Both the position numbers and the translations under genes were made by a program. From positions 1,364,001 through 1,428,000 of the forward strand of contig JAPNXP010000004.1 of the NCBI GenBank assembly GCA_028753945.1: DNA of 64,000 nucleotides, written 5' to 3'. Of the stretch, positions 21,959-35,394 are shown piece after piece. The stretch is from Hexactinellida sp. DTS-2022 (lineage: Eukaryota; Porifera; Hexactinellida). Position 1 is the first letter of the stretch; each line of letters begins with the position of its first letter. The notes below the pieces were generated by a model that did no database searches, was not told where the DNA came from, and worked only from the letters and a program-made list of their open reading frames with translations.

Positions 21959-24900
21959 TCCGTATTCTCTCCACAGAACAGAGTTTAATTAACTAAGAGC
22001 CCAAATTTTCTTGATATGTGTCTCATGGGTTACAGATGTGCACCTGGGGTCACGATTTTTTATTACATTTTTTGGACACATTTTTGCACCTGTTTAATAT
22101 TGAAACAGGAACAATAAATAGTACCCGAAAATTAAATTTATATGCATTCGATAGAGAATTAAATTCTACACCTTTTCACAGTGCACGAATTTTCAAATTG
22201 TACTTAGTTTGTGCCACAATTGAGTTGCAAGTTTCCTTTGTTTACTAACACTTCAGTACAATTGAAAGTGTTAAATCTAATTCTATTGTTTCAACTCGTT
22301 ATTATTATATTGATTCAACTTGTGAGATCGAGTAGGCTTCTATTTTCCAATTGAAAACTAAGATTCTACATTCCATAACAACGACAGATTATGTGATTAT
22401 ATTTCCTTCTGCAAGAATACTCTTACACTGTTAATATACTGACGTAATTAATAATAATTAATTAAGTCAGTATATGACTTATATAGATGCTCCCAATTTG
22501 TTTATTAGGGGTTATCGAGTGTGTGGAATTGAAATTTGATAGCCAAATTAATTAATTAATTATTTATGACAAAATAATTAAACTTAATAATTGTAAGTTG
22601 ACATTGAAATTGGTGTTAAATTATAAATAATATTAATTATTATTTATACTAATTAATTAAATATCAGAAATCTCAGAAATCAAATAAGGTAGAAACAAAC
22701 TTCCAATTTATCAATTGATCCTTGTGCCACGTAACACCTCTACAAATGGGTCTTGACACCTTGAGGTGATGATGACATCGTCAAAAAAATGTGTTTTTAC
22801 AATTTTGTTAATTCGATATTTAAAATAGGTTAGTGGAAGTTGGGTGATGACCCAACACTCACATAAAAAATGCTGAGTCATCAGCTATTATATTCTACTC
22901 AAACTTGAATATCTCTAAAATTAAGTGAACTAAATGGAAACTTCCACCACTCTAAGGGTCGATGCCTTCTGTAACACCCTTTTGAAATAATTTAACACCT
23001 TCATAGTGATGATGACATGGCGAAAAAAAAATCCAAAATTGCAGCTGTGCCGACAGCATGTTCCATTGGAGGCACTATCAATAAACCACCACCAAAATAT
23101 AGTGCCACCAAAGGAACATGCGTCGGCACAGCTGCAATTTTGGATTTTTATTATTAGTCCGTAGATGGTCCACAGAACAGAGTTTTATCAACTAAGAGCC
23201 CAAATTTTTAGGATGGGTGTCTCATGGGTTACAGATGTGCACCTGGGGTTACGATTTTTTATTTACAAATTTTGGACACATGTTTAACACCTTTCAAAAT
23301 TTGTCTGGACCATAACTCAAGAAATGTTATATTAAAGTCAAAAAAATTTTAACTAATGGATTCACGATAAAATTCTGCGTCTGATGGGAAAAAATGCAAA
23401 TTTTTAAAATTGGTAATTCATGCCATAAATGGGGGTTAAAATTTCTTTGTTTACTGACACTTCAGTTCAATTGAAAGTGTTAAATCTAATTCTATTGTTT
23501 CAACTTGTGATTATTATATTGATTCAACTTGTGAGATCGAGTAGGCTTCTATTTTCCAATTGAAAACTAAGATTCTACATTGCATAACAACGACAGATTA
23601 TTTGATTATATTTATTTCTGCTTAGAATAATATTACACAATGGATACATGACATATTTAATTCTAATTAATTCGCTCTGTGTTTAACTTATAGAGACGGT
23701 TCCAATTTGATTATTGGGGTTATCGAATGCTTTGAATTCAACTATGATAGTGAAATTCAGTTTAAAATAATAATAAGTGCAAATAATTGATTTTATATTT
23801 TTTTATGTACATAACAATGGTGTTAAATTATTAATTTATTAAATAAGTATTTATTCTAATCAGCTAAATTTCATTAATCTTAGAGATGATACAAGATAGA
23901 AACAAACTTTCAATTTATCAATTGTTCCTTATGCCACGTACCACCTTTACAAGTGGGTCTTGACACCATGAGGTGATGATGACATTGTTAAAAAAATGTG
24001 TTTTTAGAATTTTGTTAATTCGAAATTAAAAATGGGTTAGTTGGTGTTGGGTGATGACCAAACACTCACATAAAAAATACTGAGTCATCAGCTATTATAT
24101 TCTACTGAAACTTGAATATCTCTAAAATGAAGTGAACTAAATGGAAACTTCCACCACTCTAAGGGTCGATGTCTTCTGTAACACCTTTTTGAATTAATTT
24201 AACACCTTCATAGTGATGATGACAATGCGAAAAAAAATCCAAAATTGCAGCCTGGGCCGACAGCATGTTCCTTTGGAGGCACTATCAATTAACCACCACT
24301 AAAATATAGTGCCACCAAAGGAACATGCGTCGGCACAGGCTGCAATTTTGGATTTTTTTATTATTTTTATTATTTTTATTTTTTCTCCGTAGACGGTGCC
24401 CTGGCCACACCTTTATACATAGAGAGCTGAAACTTAGCATGTAGGTGCGATGGGAGCGTCTAATTTGCACCTGGGGTTACGATTTTTTATTAACAAATTT
24501 TTGACACATCTTTAACACCTTTCAAATTTTGTCTGGTCCATAACTCAAAAATTGTTTTACTAAACCCCCAAATTTTATTTCACATTTGGATTCGCCATAA
24601 AATTCTGCGTCTGATGGGAGAAGTAATTTTTCAATAAAGGGATCAATTTCTGCCATAAATGGGGGTTGAAATTTCTTTGTTTACTCACACTTCAATTTCA
24701 GTAAAACTGTGAAATCTAATTCCATTGTTTCAACTTGTAATAATTATATTGATTTAACTTGTTAAATCCTACTCTAGTGATTCAACTTGCGATAATTATA
24801 TTGATATAACTTATAAATTCCAGCTGCGTTCAATTTAATTAATTGTAGTATTACTATACAATGGATTGAATAAAATAATATATATAAGGAATTTGTTGAC

Positions 24901-25802
24901 TCAACTCAACCAACCATGGATAACATTGCTAAAATATATAACAAATAATATAACATATTATCAATACATAATGAATGAATGGCATTAAACTCAAGATGGT
25001 TTATGATAGAATTGTTAAGATTTTACATTCCACAACTACGACAGATTAAGTGATTATATTTATTTCGGCGAGAATATTCTTGCACAATTAATGTACTGAC
25101 GTAATTAATTATAATTAATTCCTTTTGTATTTAACTTATAGACGGTTCCAATTGGATTATTGGGGTTATCGAGTGCGTAGAATTCAAATTTATAGTGAAA
25201 ATCAATTTAAATTAATAATAATTGCAAATAATTGAACTTAATTTATTTTGCTGTATATAATAATGGTGTTAAATAATTATAAATTAATTAAATATTTATA
25301 CTAATTACCTAAATTTCATTAATTTCAGAGATGATACAAGATAGAAACAAACTTTCAATTTATCAATTGGTCCTTATGGTACGTGCCACCTATACAAGTG
25401 GGTCTTGACACCTTGAGGTGATGATGACTTCGTTAAAAAAATGTGTTTTTACAATTTTGTTAATTCGACATTTAAAATGGGTTAGTTGGTGTTGGGTGAT
25501 GACCCAACACTCACATAAAAAATGCTGAGTCATCAGCTATTATATTATACTCAAAATTGAATATCTTTGAAATGAAGTAAACTAAAACGAAACTTCCACC
25601 ACTCTAAGGGTCGATGCCTTCTGAAACACCTTTTTGAAATAATTTAACACCTTCATAGTGATGATGACATGGCGGAAGAAAAAATCCAAAATTGCAGCTG
25701 TTCCGACAGCATGTTCCATTGGAGGCACTATCAATAAGCCACCACCAAAATATAGTGCCACCAAAGGAACATGCGTCGGCACAGCTGCAATTTTGGATTT
25801 TT

Positions 25803-25922
25803 TTATTACTGTGCCGACTATACTATAGTATAGTGGCCCAGTATTGGAATCACTGCCTTTATTACTGTGCCGACTATACTATAGTATAGTGCCCCAGTAT
25901 TGGTCTTAGTGCTTTGGTAATT
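25803..25922 (-). repeat. Palindromic minisatellite, 2 reversed units
   Basis: One type A and one type C flank with the same palindromic core. The second core has GTGCCCCAG in place of GTGGCCCAG. The block lies just after the hairpin ending at 25,800. Confidence 0.9.
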
Positions 25923-28582
25923 ATTAATATTATTAGACCGTAGCCTCTCTACTGACCAGAGTTTTATTAACTAAGAACCCAAAATATAAGAATATGTGTC
26001 TCATGGGTTACAGATGTGCACCTGGGGTCACGATTTTTTATCAGATTTTTTTGGACACATTTTTGCACCTGTTTAATATTGAAACAGGAACAATAAATGG
26101 TACCCGAAAATTAAATTTATATGCAATCGATAGAGAATTAAATTCTACACCTTTTCACAGTGCACGAATTTTCAAATTGTACTTAGTTTGTGCCACAATT
26201 GAGTTGAAATTTCCTTTGTTTACTAACACTTCAGTTCAATTGAAAGTGTTAAATCAAATTCTATTGTTTCAACTCGTTATTATTATATTGATTCAACTTG
26301 TGAGATCGAGTAGGCTTCTATTTTCTAATTGAAAACTAAGATTTTACATTCCTTAACAACGACAGATTATGTGATTATATTTATTTCTGCTTAGAATATT
26401 CTTGAACAATGGATACATGACATATTTAATTCAAATTAATTCGCTCTCTGTTTAACTTATAGAGACGGTTCGAATTAGATTATTGGGGTTATCGAGTGCG
26501 CTGAATTCAAATATCACAGTGAAATTAAATTTAAATTAATAATAATTGCAAATAATTAAACTTAATTTAGTTTGCTGTACATAATAATGGTGTTAAATAA
26601 TTAATAAAATTGTTAGATATTAATACTAATTACCTAAATTTCATTAATCTCAGAGATGTTACAAGATAGAAACAAACTTTCTATTTATCAATTGGTCCTT
26701 ATGGCAAGTGCCACCTATACAAGTGGGTCTTGACACCTTGAGGTGATGATGACATCGTTAAAAAAATGTTTTTTTACAATTTTGTTAATTCAATATTTAA
26801 ATGGGTTAGTTGATGTTGGGTGATGACCCAACACTCACTTAAAAAATGCTGAGTCATCGGCTATTATATTCTACTTTAACTTGAATATCTCTAAAATTAA
26901 GTGAACTAAATGGAAATTTCCACCACTCTAAGGGTCGATGCCTTCTGTAACACCTTTTTGAAATAATTTAACACCTTCATAGTGATGATGACATGGCGAA
27001 AAAAAATCCAAAATTGTAGCCTGTGCCGACAGCATGTTCCTTTGGAGGCACTATCAATAAACAACCAACAATATATAGTGCCACCGAAGGAACATGCGTC
27101 GGCACAGGCTGCAATTTGGATTTTGTAATCGATATTATTATTATTTCTCCGTAGACGGTGCCCTGCCCACACCTCTATAGATAAAGATGCGAAACTTGGC
27201 ATGTAGGTGCTCTGTTACCGTATAATTTGCACCTGGGGTTACGATTTGTGATTAATAAATTTTTGACACATCTTTAACACCTTTCAAAATTTGTCTGGTC
27301 CATAACCAAAATATGTTCTACTAAACCCCCAAATTTTATTTCATATTTGGATTCACCATAAAATCCTGCGTCTGATGGGAAAAGAAATCTTTCAATAAGC
27401 GGCTTAATTTCTGCCACAAATGGAGGTTGAAATTTCTTTGTTTACTCACACTTCAATTTCAGTAAAACTGTGAAATCTAATTCCATTGTTTCAACTTGCG
27501 ATAATTATATTGATTCAACTTATAAATTCCAGCTGGCTTCTATTTAATTGTAGTATTACTATACAATGGATTAAATTAAATAATATAATACAAGGAATTG
27601 TTGACTCAACTCAACCAACCGTGGATAACATTGCTAAAATAAATAACTAATAATATATTTTATTGTCAATATATAATGAATGAATGGCATTAAACTCTTG
27701 ATGGTTTATGATAGAAACAAACTTCAAATTTATCTACCGTTCCTTGTGACTCCGACCAATTAACAAATGGATCTTCACACCTTGGGCGTTGATGACTTGG
27801 CGAAAAAAATCCAAAATTGCAGCATGTGCCGACAGCATGTTCCTTTGGAGGCACTATTAATAAACCACCAACAAAATATAGTGCCACCACAGGAACATGC
27901 GTCGGCACAGGCTGCAATTTTGGATTTTATTATTATTTTTTTCTCCGTAGACGGTGCCCTGGCCAGAGCTTAATTGTTGATGGGCTGAAACTTGGCATGT
28001 AGGTGCGATGGCAACCTGGGGTTACGATTTTTGATTTACAAATTTTTGACAAATTTTTAGCACCTTTCAAAATTTGTCTGGTCCATAACTCAAAAAATGT
28101 TTTAGTAAACCCCCAAATTTTATTTCAAATTTGGATTCACCATAAAATTCTGCGTCTGATGGGTAAAGAAATCTTTCAAAAAGGGATTTAATTTCTGCCA
28201 CAAATGGGGGTTGAAATATCTTTGTTTACTCACACTTCAATTTCAGTAAAACTGTGAAATCTAATTCCATTGTTTAAACTTGTAATAATTATATTGATTT
28301 AACTTGTTAAATCCTACTCTATTGAATCAACTTGCGATAATTATATTGATTTACTTGTGAATTCGAGTTGGCTTTTATATAATTGTTTCAACTTGTAATA
28401 ATTAAATTGATTCAAATTGTTTGATCTTAATCTATTCTTTCAACTTGCGATAGTTATATTTATTGAACTTCTATTCTTGCAGTTTTCTATTCTATATTTT
28501 GTATGGTATTTGTTATATTTTAAAAGTATAAATTAAAAGAATTTCTATCTTTATCATTATTTGACTTTTTAGTGTGCTTCTT

Positions 28583-29530
28583 CTAGTAAAAAACATTATA
28601 GTAGGGTCCTACTATAGTTTTATACTAATAAGTGCACACTATTGAATTTACCTCTGTCGGACTTCCGGCCGGCCGGCCGTACGCGATGGCCTGACTAAAC
28701 CATTGGTGATAGAGATTTAAAATTTGGACAGGAGATATAGAATTTTCTGGAGATGATCACCTCGAAGCCTGATTTCTCAATTTCGCTTTTGTTCGTCAGT
28801 TATATCGAAATTTGTATTCTGGTCCAGTGACTCTTTAATAATTCGAATTAGTTATTGAAAATATAGAGGTTGTATTCTCCTAACAGTGCCGTAGCCACCA
28901 ATTAAAAGTGGTCAGGTTAGACCGGGCTGGATACAGTACCAACAGGACCAAGGGTTCAGGTTAACCTGTCCAACCAACCAAAAGTGGTCAGGTTGAAACC
29001 TGACCAACCTGACCAGTGGCTACGGCCCTGCCTAAGGATGTTCTTTCTATTTATCAATTAAATTTATTAGGTCGCTAATCAATTCTACGTTTTATTAACG
29101 ATTATTTACATAAATCAGCCATCTCTATATTGTAATTACTCTATACTATAGTATACTAATACAATAGAACATATTACATTACTAAAGATAATGACTGTTA
29201 TTGATTGGTTTGTAAGTGAATATGTGTTTCATACAAGTGCAATTAAAACACTTGGAAGTTGGAATATTTTACAAGTTGATGATGATGTCAATTTATTATT
29301 CAAAATAGTAACGTAAATACTAGCACGTATTCCTAATTTCTATTTGTAATAATTAATCTTTAATTAATTTAATTAAACATTTGAAGTCTTCACAATTCAA
29401 ACATTAATTAAATTGTATTACACTAAGATGAAATATAATTTGAATATTGAAATTATAGTTAAATTAAACATTGGGGAAGTGTAATCAGAAGGAGCACACT
29501 CCCATCCCGTCTGTGAGGGTTTTTTTTTTT
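28583..29530. other. Insertion in the leader of Helentron copy 2
   Basis: About 0.95 kb absent from the leader of copy 1. It holds a short palindrome (TATAGTAGGGTCCTACTATA at 28,599), CCGGCCGGCCGGCC at 28,667, a stretch resembling the 52,613-54,760 repeat (TAAACCATTGG, CACCTCGAAGCCTGATTTCTCAATTTCG), and the MITE at 28,884. No ORF of interest. Ends not defined. Confidence 0.5.
28884..29030. mobile_element. 147-bp MITE with 5-bp target duplication
   Basis: The ends CAGTGCCGTAGCCAC and GTGGCTACGGCCCTG are inverted. They are flanked by CCTAA at 28,879-28,883 and 29,031-29,035. The interior repeats AAAGTGGTCAGGTT. The CAGGGCCGT-type terminus is shared with 39,563-39,993. Confidence 0.85.
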
Positions 29531-29864
29531 ACTTTATTCTTTTTCTTTTTGGACTTAATCTTTTGAATCATTGTGATAAACTTCTATTTTTGAAGGCAAT
29601 GGTTTTCCTATTCTATTATTAACACAATTTATTTTTCTTTCTCGCTATTTAGTATTTACTGTTACAACTAGAATTTATGTGTATTAAGTTTAATTAAACT
29701 ACAACTAATATGAAAAAGGAAAAACTTTTTTTTTCACTGCTGTATTTACTGTAAATGTATTTTATATTTCGCTTTATATTTTTACTCACTAATTAGATAT
29801 GATATCAATCGAGCTCTATAGAGCAAGAATAAGTGGCTGGGGTGGGCGTGCTAAGTCCCCACTA

Positions 29865-30370
29865 CAGTGCTGCCAACCCTCCCGATTTCGGCGGGAGGGT
29901 CCCGCTTTTTCATGTTTCCTCCCGCTCTCCCGCCTCCCCTCTCAAACCTCCCGCTTTTTGGATGATTGTATATGTTAGTAAACTTGTCTTTTTCCTATAG
30001 AAATATGTCAAAATGACTTTAACAATCTAATTTTAAGTATATAAGAGTGCTAATCAATCTCCAAAACGAGCCTTCGAGTCTATGTAGTGAGGAGGGAAAG
30101 GGGGGGGGGGGGGGGGGGTGACCCGCATCGGACCATCTCAAACTTGGGAGGTATGTAACAAAATGCCATCTGCTACAAATATTTCAATATGAGAGGGTAG
30201 AAACGCCTTTTATAATGCCTATAATGCCTTTTATTCAGGTATTCTTGCTAATTTAACTAAAATACTGACCTCCCGCTTTTTCTCCCGCTTTTATAGTATC
30301 AACCTCCCGATTTTAGATGAATCTCCCGCCACAGGTCCCACTTTTGGGATATTTTAGGTTGGCAGCACTA
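29865..30370. mobile_element. 506-bp non-autonomous element in exon A of Helentron copy 2
   Basis: The ends CAGTGCTGCCAACC and GGTTGGCAGCACTA are inverted. CCACTA is duplicated at 29,859-29,864 and 30,371-30,376. The interior is rich in CTCCCGC words and includes a run of about 20 G near 30,100. Absent from copy 1. Superfamily uncertain (hAT-like ends, but I see only six duplicated bases). Confidence 0.8.
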
Positions 30371-30460
30371 CCACTATCCCAGTGTATAGTCAAAAAGTCT
30401 TGTCTATGTTTCGACATATTGTTGCGCATGTCTACCCGTCTATAGGCTAACACCATCAGC

Positions 30461-30505
30461 GCCTTATTGATAATCGGTGGGATTGAAAAAAATCCTGGGC
30501 CTGGT
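30461..30505 (+). other. 2A-like motif, copy 2
   Basis: Reads ALLIIGGIEKNPGPG. It is preceded in frame by a TAG at 30,442-30,444 that copy 1 lacks. Conserved from L-L to N-P-G-P with one substitution (I to K) relative to copy 1. Confidence 0.55.
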
Positions 30506-30867
30506 TCAACAACGGAGGAGGAAATTTGTTCTATGGAGATAGAGGAATCTTCCCAACCAGATGTGTTTATATTCCCCTCCTCTCAAACGGTACAACAGAC
30601 TCCGATATCGTCTCAAGTTGTACCTTTAAACGACCTCGATTTGTCTAGCCAGTATTCTGATGTACCAATGACTCCTGAGAAGGGAATCTCTACCCCTAAG
30701 TCTCGGAAGAGAAAAGGGTACAGGGCTAGAAAAGATAGAAATCGAGCTGCTATCAAGAAGAGACGAACTGATGACTCAGAGTTTTGTGAAACTGAGAATG
30801 AGGCTCGTCTTGAGCGTTTCAATGAGGATTGTGATGATCCCGATTTTCTATCTAAGCACAAAGAAAA

Positions 30868-31160
30868 TCAATTACGAGACATTACAAAGCGATTGAAGGA
30901 TCCTGAGAAGCGTGCTGAACATAATAAACAGCAGCTAGAATCTATGACTGAGAAATTGAAGGATCCTGAAAAGCGTGCTGAGCATAATAAACAACAGCTA
31001 GACGCTATGACTGAGAGATTGAAGGATCCTGAAAAACGTGCTAAGCATAATATCGCTGTAGCCGAGAGATTGAAGGATCCTGAAAAGCGTACTGTGCATA
31101 ATACCGCTGTATTAGAAAGGTTGAAGGATCCTGATGTGCGTGAAAAGCACAACAAAAGTG
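30868..31160 (+). repeat. RLKDP repeat array in copy 2 (5 units)
   Basis: Five units; the first two are the 21-residue form ending KQQLxxMTE. Copy 1 has nine units, eight of the 17-residue form. Confidence 0.85.
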
Positions 31161-32172
31161 TTCTGGAGAAATATAGAACAAATAGAGAGGAGGTTAACTC
31201 TGTTATTCAAGGTTATTTCTCCCAGATTTCTCAAGGTCCAACGTATGTTTGTTCTTGTTGTGGATGTCTCCATTTCAGGAAAAACAGTTGTTATTCTTAA
31301 AAGAGAAAAACTTGTTTCAACGAATCTTTCCAACTCTGATTTCGTCAAACAGGTAATTATATTCTTTACTTTAAATATTTTAATAATTTCTTTTGCTAAA
31401 GTATTATCTAATTAGAGATAATTAATTAATCAAAGACATACTCAAATATAATATGCGGGATAACTTATCTTATTGTTACATTATTATTATCTATTATTCC
31501 CCTTTAGGTTTTTCTCTATGAGACAGTCAACATAGAATATGTATGTAAGACCTGTCTGGTTAACATCAAAGATGGCAGAGTCCCTAAAATTGCGTTGTGC
31601 CGTGGCTTGACTTTTCCCGAGATCCCTCCTGAGCTATCTGGTCTGACTGTGATTGAACAGAGACTGGTATCTCCCAGACACGAGTTCATGAACATCAGAT
31701 CTCTGGGCAGGGAGAGACAGCACGGACTGCATGGCATGGTTGTTAATGTTCCCATAGACATAGATAAGACTGTTAATCGGTTACCTAGGACATTCCTACA
31801 GTCCCAAACTATTCAGTTACAATTGTTTCGTAAGTTATCGTTCGCGAAACCCTATTTATACGAAACGATCAGACCGAATGTAGTGTTAGAAGCCGCTCGC
31901 TATCTCTCTACCACTGAGCTCTTCAAGCTAGAGAAGGTAGTAGTTTCAGAGGATTGGGTTAATTCTGTTCCACGAACTGGTTCTGGTAATGTTAATTTTA
32001 TTGTTAACCCGAATGACGAGCCTTCTGATGTAGTTGTAGACGAAGAGGAACAGGGTTCTGAGACTGTTCCTGGTATCGAGCAGCTCTTCGATAACCTTGA
32101 GGAGTTGTTGAGGAGATTGATGATTGGGATGAGACCAAGGATGATCTCCCCATTAACCCTGGTTCTCTAGAC

Positions 32173-32440
32173 CAGTGGTTCCCACACTTTTTTTATCTCA
32201 TTCCCCCTTTTTCAACACCATTTTTTTGCATTCCCCCTTCCCAAGATTGTACAAATTAATTTAATGTTTGTATACTAAGGATACTTTAATGTCAAGGATA
32301 AGAATAGTGTATAATGAACTAATGACCCAAAAGTATGCATAAATCTGCTGAAAAAATGTAAATTTACACCGCAGCCATCCCCCCTAAAAAGTGCCAAATT
32401 CCCCCCCAGGGGGGAATTCCCCCCCCTTTGGGAACCACTG
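32173..32440. mobile_element. hAT-type MITE in exon B of Helentron copy 2
   Basis: The ends CAGTGGTTCCCACAC and TTTGGGAACCACTG carry an exact 8-bp duplication CTCTAGAC (32,165-32,172 and 32,441-32,448). 268 bp, no ORF. Splits the codons for GSLDTLLLS. Confidence 0.92.
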
Positions 32441-33163
32441 CTCTAGACACACTGCTGCTGTCCAATGAGAACCTGCTAATGAAATTGGCTCCTGGAGAAG
32501 GGAGGAAGCCTCTGTACTTCTCACAGGATAAGTTTATAGAGGAACTAGCTTACCCTTGTGTGTTTGCTGGTCAATGCAAAGACTTACCTGAGGACCTGTC
32601 GATCCTCAAGAAATCAAAGTCTGACATTTTGAGGTTAGTTATACTCAATACTTATTTCTAAATCTTTACTATTAAATTACAAATATTATTTTCATTGTTA
32701 TACTAAACAATGGATTTTTAGTCTAATTCAGATGTGTATCCATGGTCAAATTATATGTTTCTTGTAATTACTATCTTACTAATAACTACAAAACAATTCA
32801 CTAGATATGATCGGAGATGTAGCACTAACATTCCCCTTCTATTTCTCAAATACAAACTGGTAGAGTCAACTAGCTTGAACAATGCTATCAACATTTGTAT
32901 GAGAAAAACAAAGTCTACAGACGGACAGGCTATAACTGTGTCTGATGTTCTCAATGACGATAATCTGGAGAGAATGGTTGAGGACGATGAAGCTTTTAAG
33001 TTCTTGAAGCAAGTCCGGTCTACCCCTGCATTCTGGCAGCAGAAACAGAGAGAGCTGATGTCTATGATAAGACAGCTGGGATGTCCCACGTTCTTTCTAA
33101 CTCTGTCTGCTGCTGAGACTAAATGGCTAGAGCTATTGAGAATACTGAAACAGATCCTAGATG

Positions 33164-34117
33164 CAGTGGCGCCCAAGTTTCCAAAATGTCGGGATGGGGC
33201 TCACTTGATTTGTGCTAATATTTAATAGGAAAACACGGGCGTCGCACGGCTCTGAAAACTCTCCGGCCAAACAGTTAAAGTGGTCCGGCCATAACCGGAC
33301 CCTCCTATATAATATAGTAGAATAAATTAAAACTGGTCCGGCGCCGGACCAGCCGGACCGCGTGCTACGCCTATGTTATATATAACAGCATAACCACAAT
33401 TCTCTAAATTTAAAATTTAAATTAGATATCAATAGTTTAAAATAGCCTAATAATGAATCCATACTCGTCAATATAAATTCTAACTATTTACTCTATTTGG
33501 CGGAAGTTCTATTATAAGTGCAAGTTTAACTCTACTATATTATTAGAAGTAATTATGCCGCACAAAATTTACGATATAGATTAAATTCTTTATTCTATAG
33601 ATTTTCAAATAATAACTCGATTTTATGAGAATTTTGGCATTATATAATTATTAACTCTAGAACTTTGTATTAAAGTTGAAAATCGACACGGCATAATCAC
33701 AAGAACAACTAATAAGGATCATTTTTTAGGGAAAGATTTCGCTCCACGACTTATGCATTTTGAGATATGCAATGGTATTCAAAGGTCACTCCCAGGAAAT
33801 TTTGCGGATTATTTTTTACAAAATGTCTGCGATTTTGACCTCTAGTGGCGTCAAAAGGTTAAAGAAATGTCAGAATTAAATTTTTCTTTCGGATTTGGAT
33901 AGATTGCATCTTACAGTATATTTAGAAATAGTAATAGATTAAATGTTGCCATAGTTGATTTCCTGAAATCGACATTCCATCTCCTTAATTGTGTTTGTAA
34001 GTAATCGCAGATTTCCTCCATTCGACAGATTCTCGGGATGGGAATCCTTACATTCCCATCCCAGGAAAAATCTCGAGATGGGGGCCCCATCCCAGAATGG
34101 CAAGTTGGGCGCCAGTG
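33164..34117. mobile_element. 954-bp non-autonomous element in the Rep region of copy 2
   Basis: The ends CAGTGGCGCCCAAGTTT and CAAGTTGGGCGCCAGTG are inverted apart from one base near the tip. AGATG is duplicated at 33,159-33,163 and 34,118-34,122. Inside are the subterminal inverted words GGGATGGGGC and GCCCCATCCC. At 33,237-33,370 is a GGTCCGG-rich piece (GGCGTCGCACGG at left, CCGCGTGCTACGCC at right) that may be a nested MITE. No coding capacity. Confidence 0.85.
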
Positions 34118-35032
34118 AGATGACGTTGAGCTGTCTGTTGAAGAGGTTCTGGAATTCCAGTGGAGCGAGAGAGCAGATCTGATAAGGAGAGATCCTGTCA
34201 CTTGTGCTAGGTACTTTGATCACCGCTCCAAGGAGCTATTTAAGGTGCTTCGATCAGAGGTTAGTCCCCTTGGTAAATTGACTGATTACTATTTAAGAAT
34301 AGAATTTCAACAAAGAGGGTCACCACATGTGCATTCGTTACTTTGGGTACAAGATGCACCTAAGTATGGCCACAATCCGTTAAATGAAGTAATAGAATTT
34401 ATTGATCGTACTATCTCATGTAAATTGCCAGATGAGACTAGTATAATAACTGAGGATGATATTAAGTTACAGCGACATAAGCACACAAACACGTGTTACA
34501 AGAAAAAGTCGTTTCGGCGCTGTAGGTTTGGTATTCCGTACCCTCCAATGGTATCAACTAAAATTCTAGAACCATTGAAGTTTGATGCCAGTACGGCTAC
34601 CACAGAGGAGATAGCTGCTAATGCAGCTCTTAGGGAGACTGCTAAGAAAATATATACTCTAATTGACACCTATGATAAGAGCGATACTGAATTAGGTAGT
34701 ATAACGATACAGGATTTCTTTAATGAACTCTATGTTACCGAAGAGCAATACATAACTGCATTGAGATCTTGTATTAATAGACCAACTATATTTCTGAAAC
34801 GAAATTTGAATGAGATACGAATCAATGCTCATAATAAGACTATATTGCATCTCTGGAAAGCTAATATGGATCTCCAATACATATTGGATCCATACGCTTG
34901 TGCTGTTTACGTTATTTCGTATATCGGAAAGTCCCAGCGTGGGATGTCTAAGTTATTGAGAGATGCCTTCACAGTGGTTCAAAAAGCCAAATCAGAGGAA
35001 GTAGGCATTTACGATCAAGTTAGACGCTAACG

Positions 35033-35300
35033 ATGTATTATTAATGTATAGTATATCGGCCATAGGGAATCGTTTTCTTTAGTAAGATCACTTATCCGAT
35101 CCCTAATTTATTAATTATGACGTCATAACACTTTTGTCGAATTAGTTAATCTGCCTAAATTGATACCAAAATTCGTGTTGGGCCCAAAAAATGTATTATT
35201 AATGTATAGTATATCGGTCATTTGAAATCGTTTCCTCTAGTAAGAATACTTATATGACTTCTAGTTTATTAATTATGACGTCATCACAAATCTGCTAAAA
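35033..35300 (+). repeat. Direct repeat next to the Transib left end (offset ~155 bp)
   Basis: ATGTATTATTAATGTATAGT, followed by ATATCGG, occurs at 35,034 and 35,189. Each copy is followed by a CGTTT(T/C)CT tract and TTATTAATTATGACGTCAT. It lies between the transposase stop and the CACAGTG tip. Confidence 0.85.
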
Positions 35301-35394
35301 AATTATAATCAAGTATAAACTTTAATTATGATTTATATTGAACCTAAAGTGTACAATCAATACATAGCATAAAGAAATATGTGTTATATATAGA

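Larger units (their letters stand above)
21594..28480 (-). repeat. Hairpin-centred satellite block, minus orientation
   Basis: This 6.9-kb block is the reverse-orientation counterpart of 5,141-10,870 and runs directly into the leader of Helentron copy 2. Hairpins lie at 23,030-23,146, 24,238-24,355, 25,683-25,800, 27,006-27,124 and 27,808-27,926. All are in reverse (GGAGGC arm first). Reversed landmarks recur in each monomer: CTCCGTAGACGGTGCC, CACCTGGGGTTACGATTT and GGCTTCTATTT. Minisatellite blocks are at 21,594-21,958 (six units) and 25,803-25,922 (two). No host gene seen. Confidence 0.85.

Noticed and set aside
30100-30120. Poly-G run as a G-quadruplex regulatory element
   Set aside because: A homopolymer inside a non-autonomous element; likely slippage, with no gene context.
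34970-34976. A true V(D)J recombination signal
   Set aside because: The heptamer matches, but there is no nonamer at 12 or 23 bp; it is better explained as a Transib terminus.
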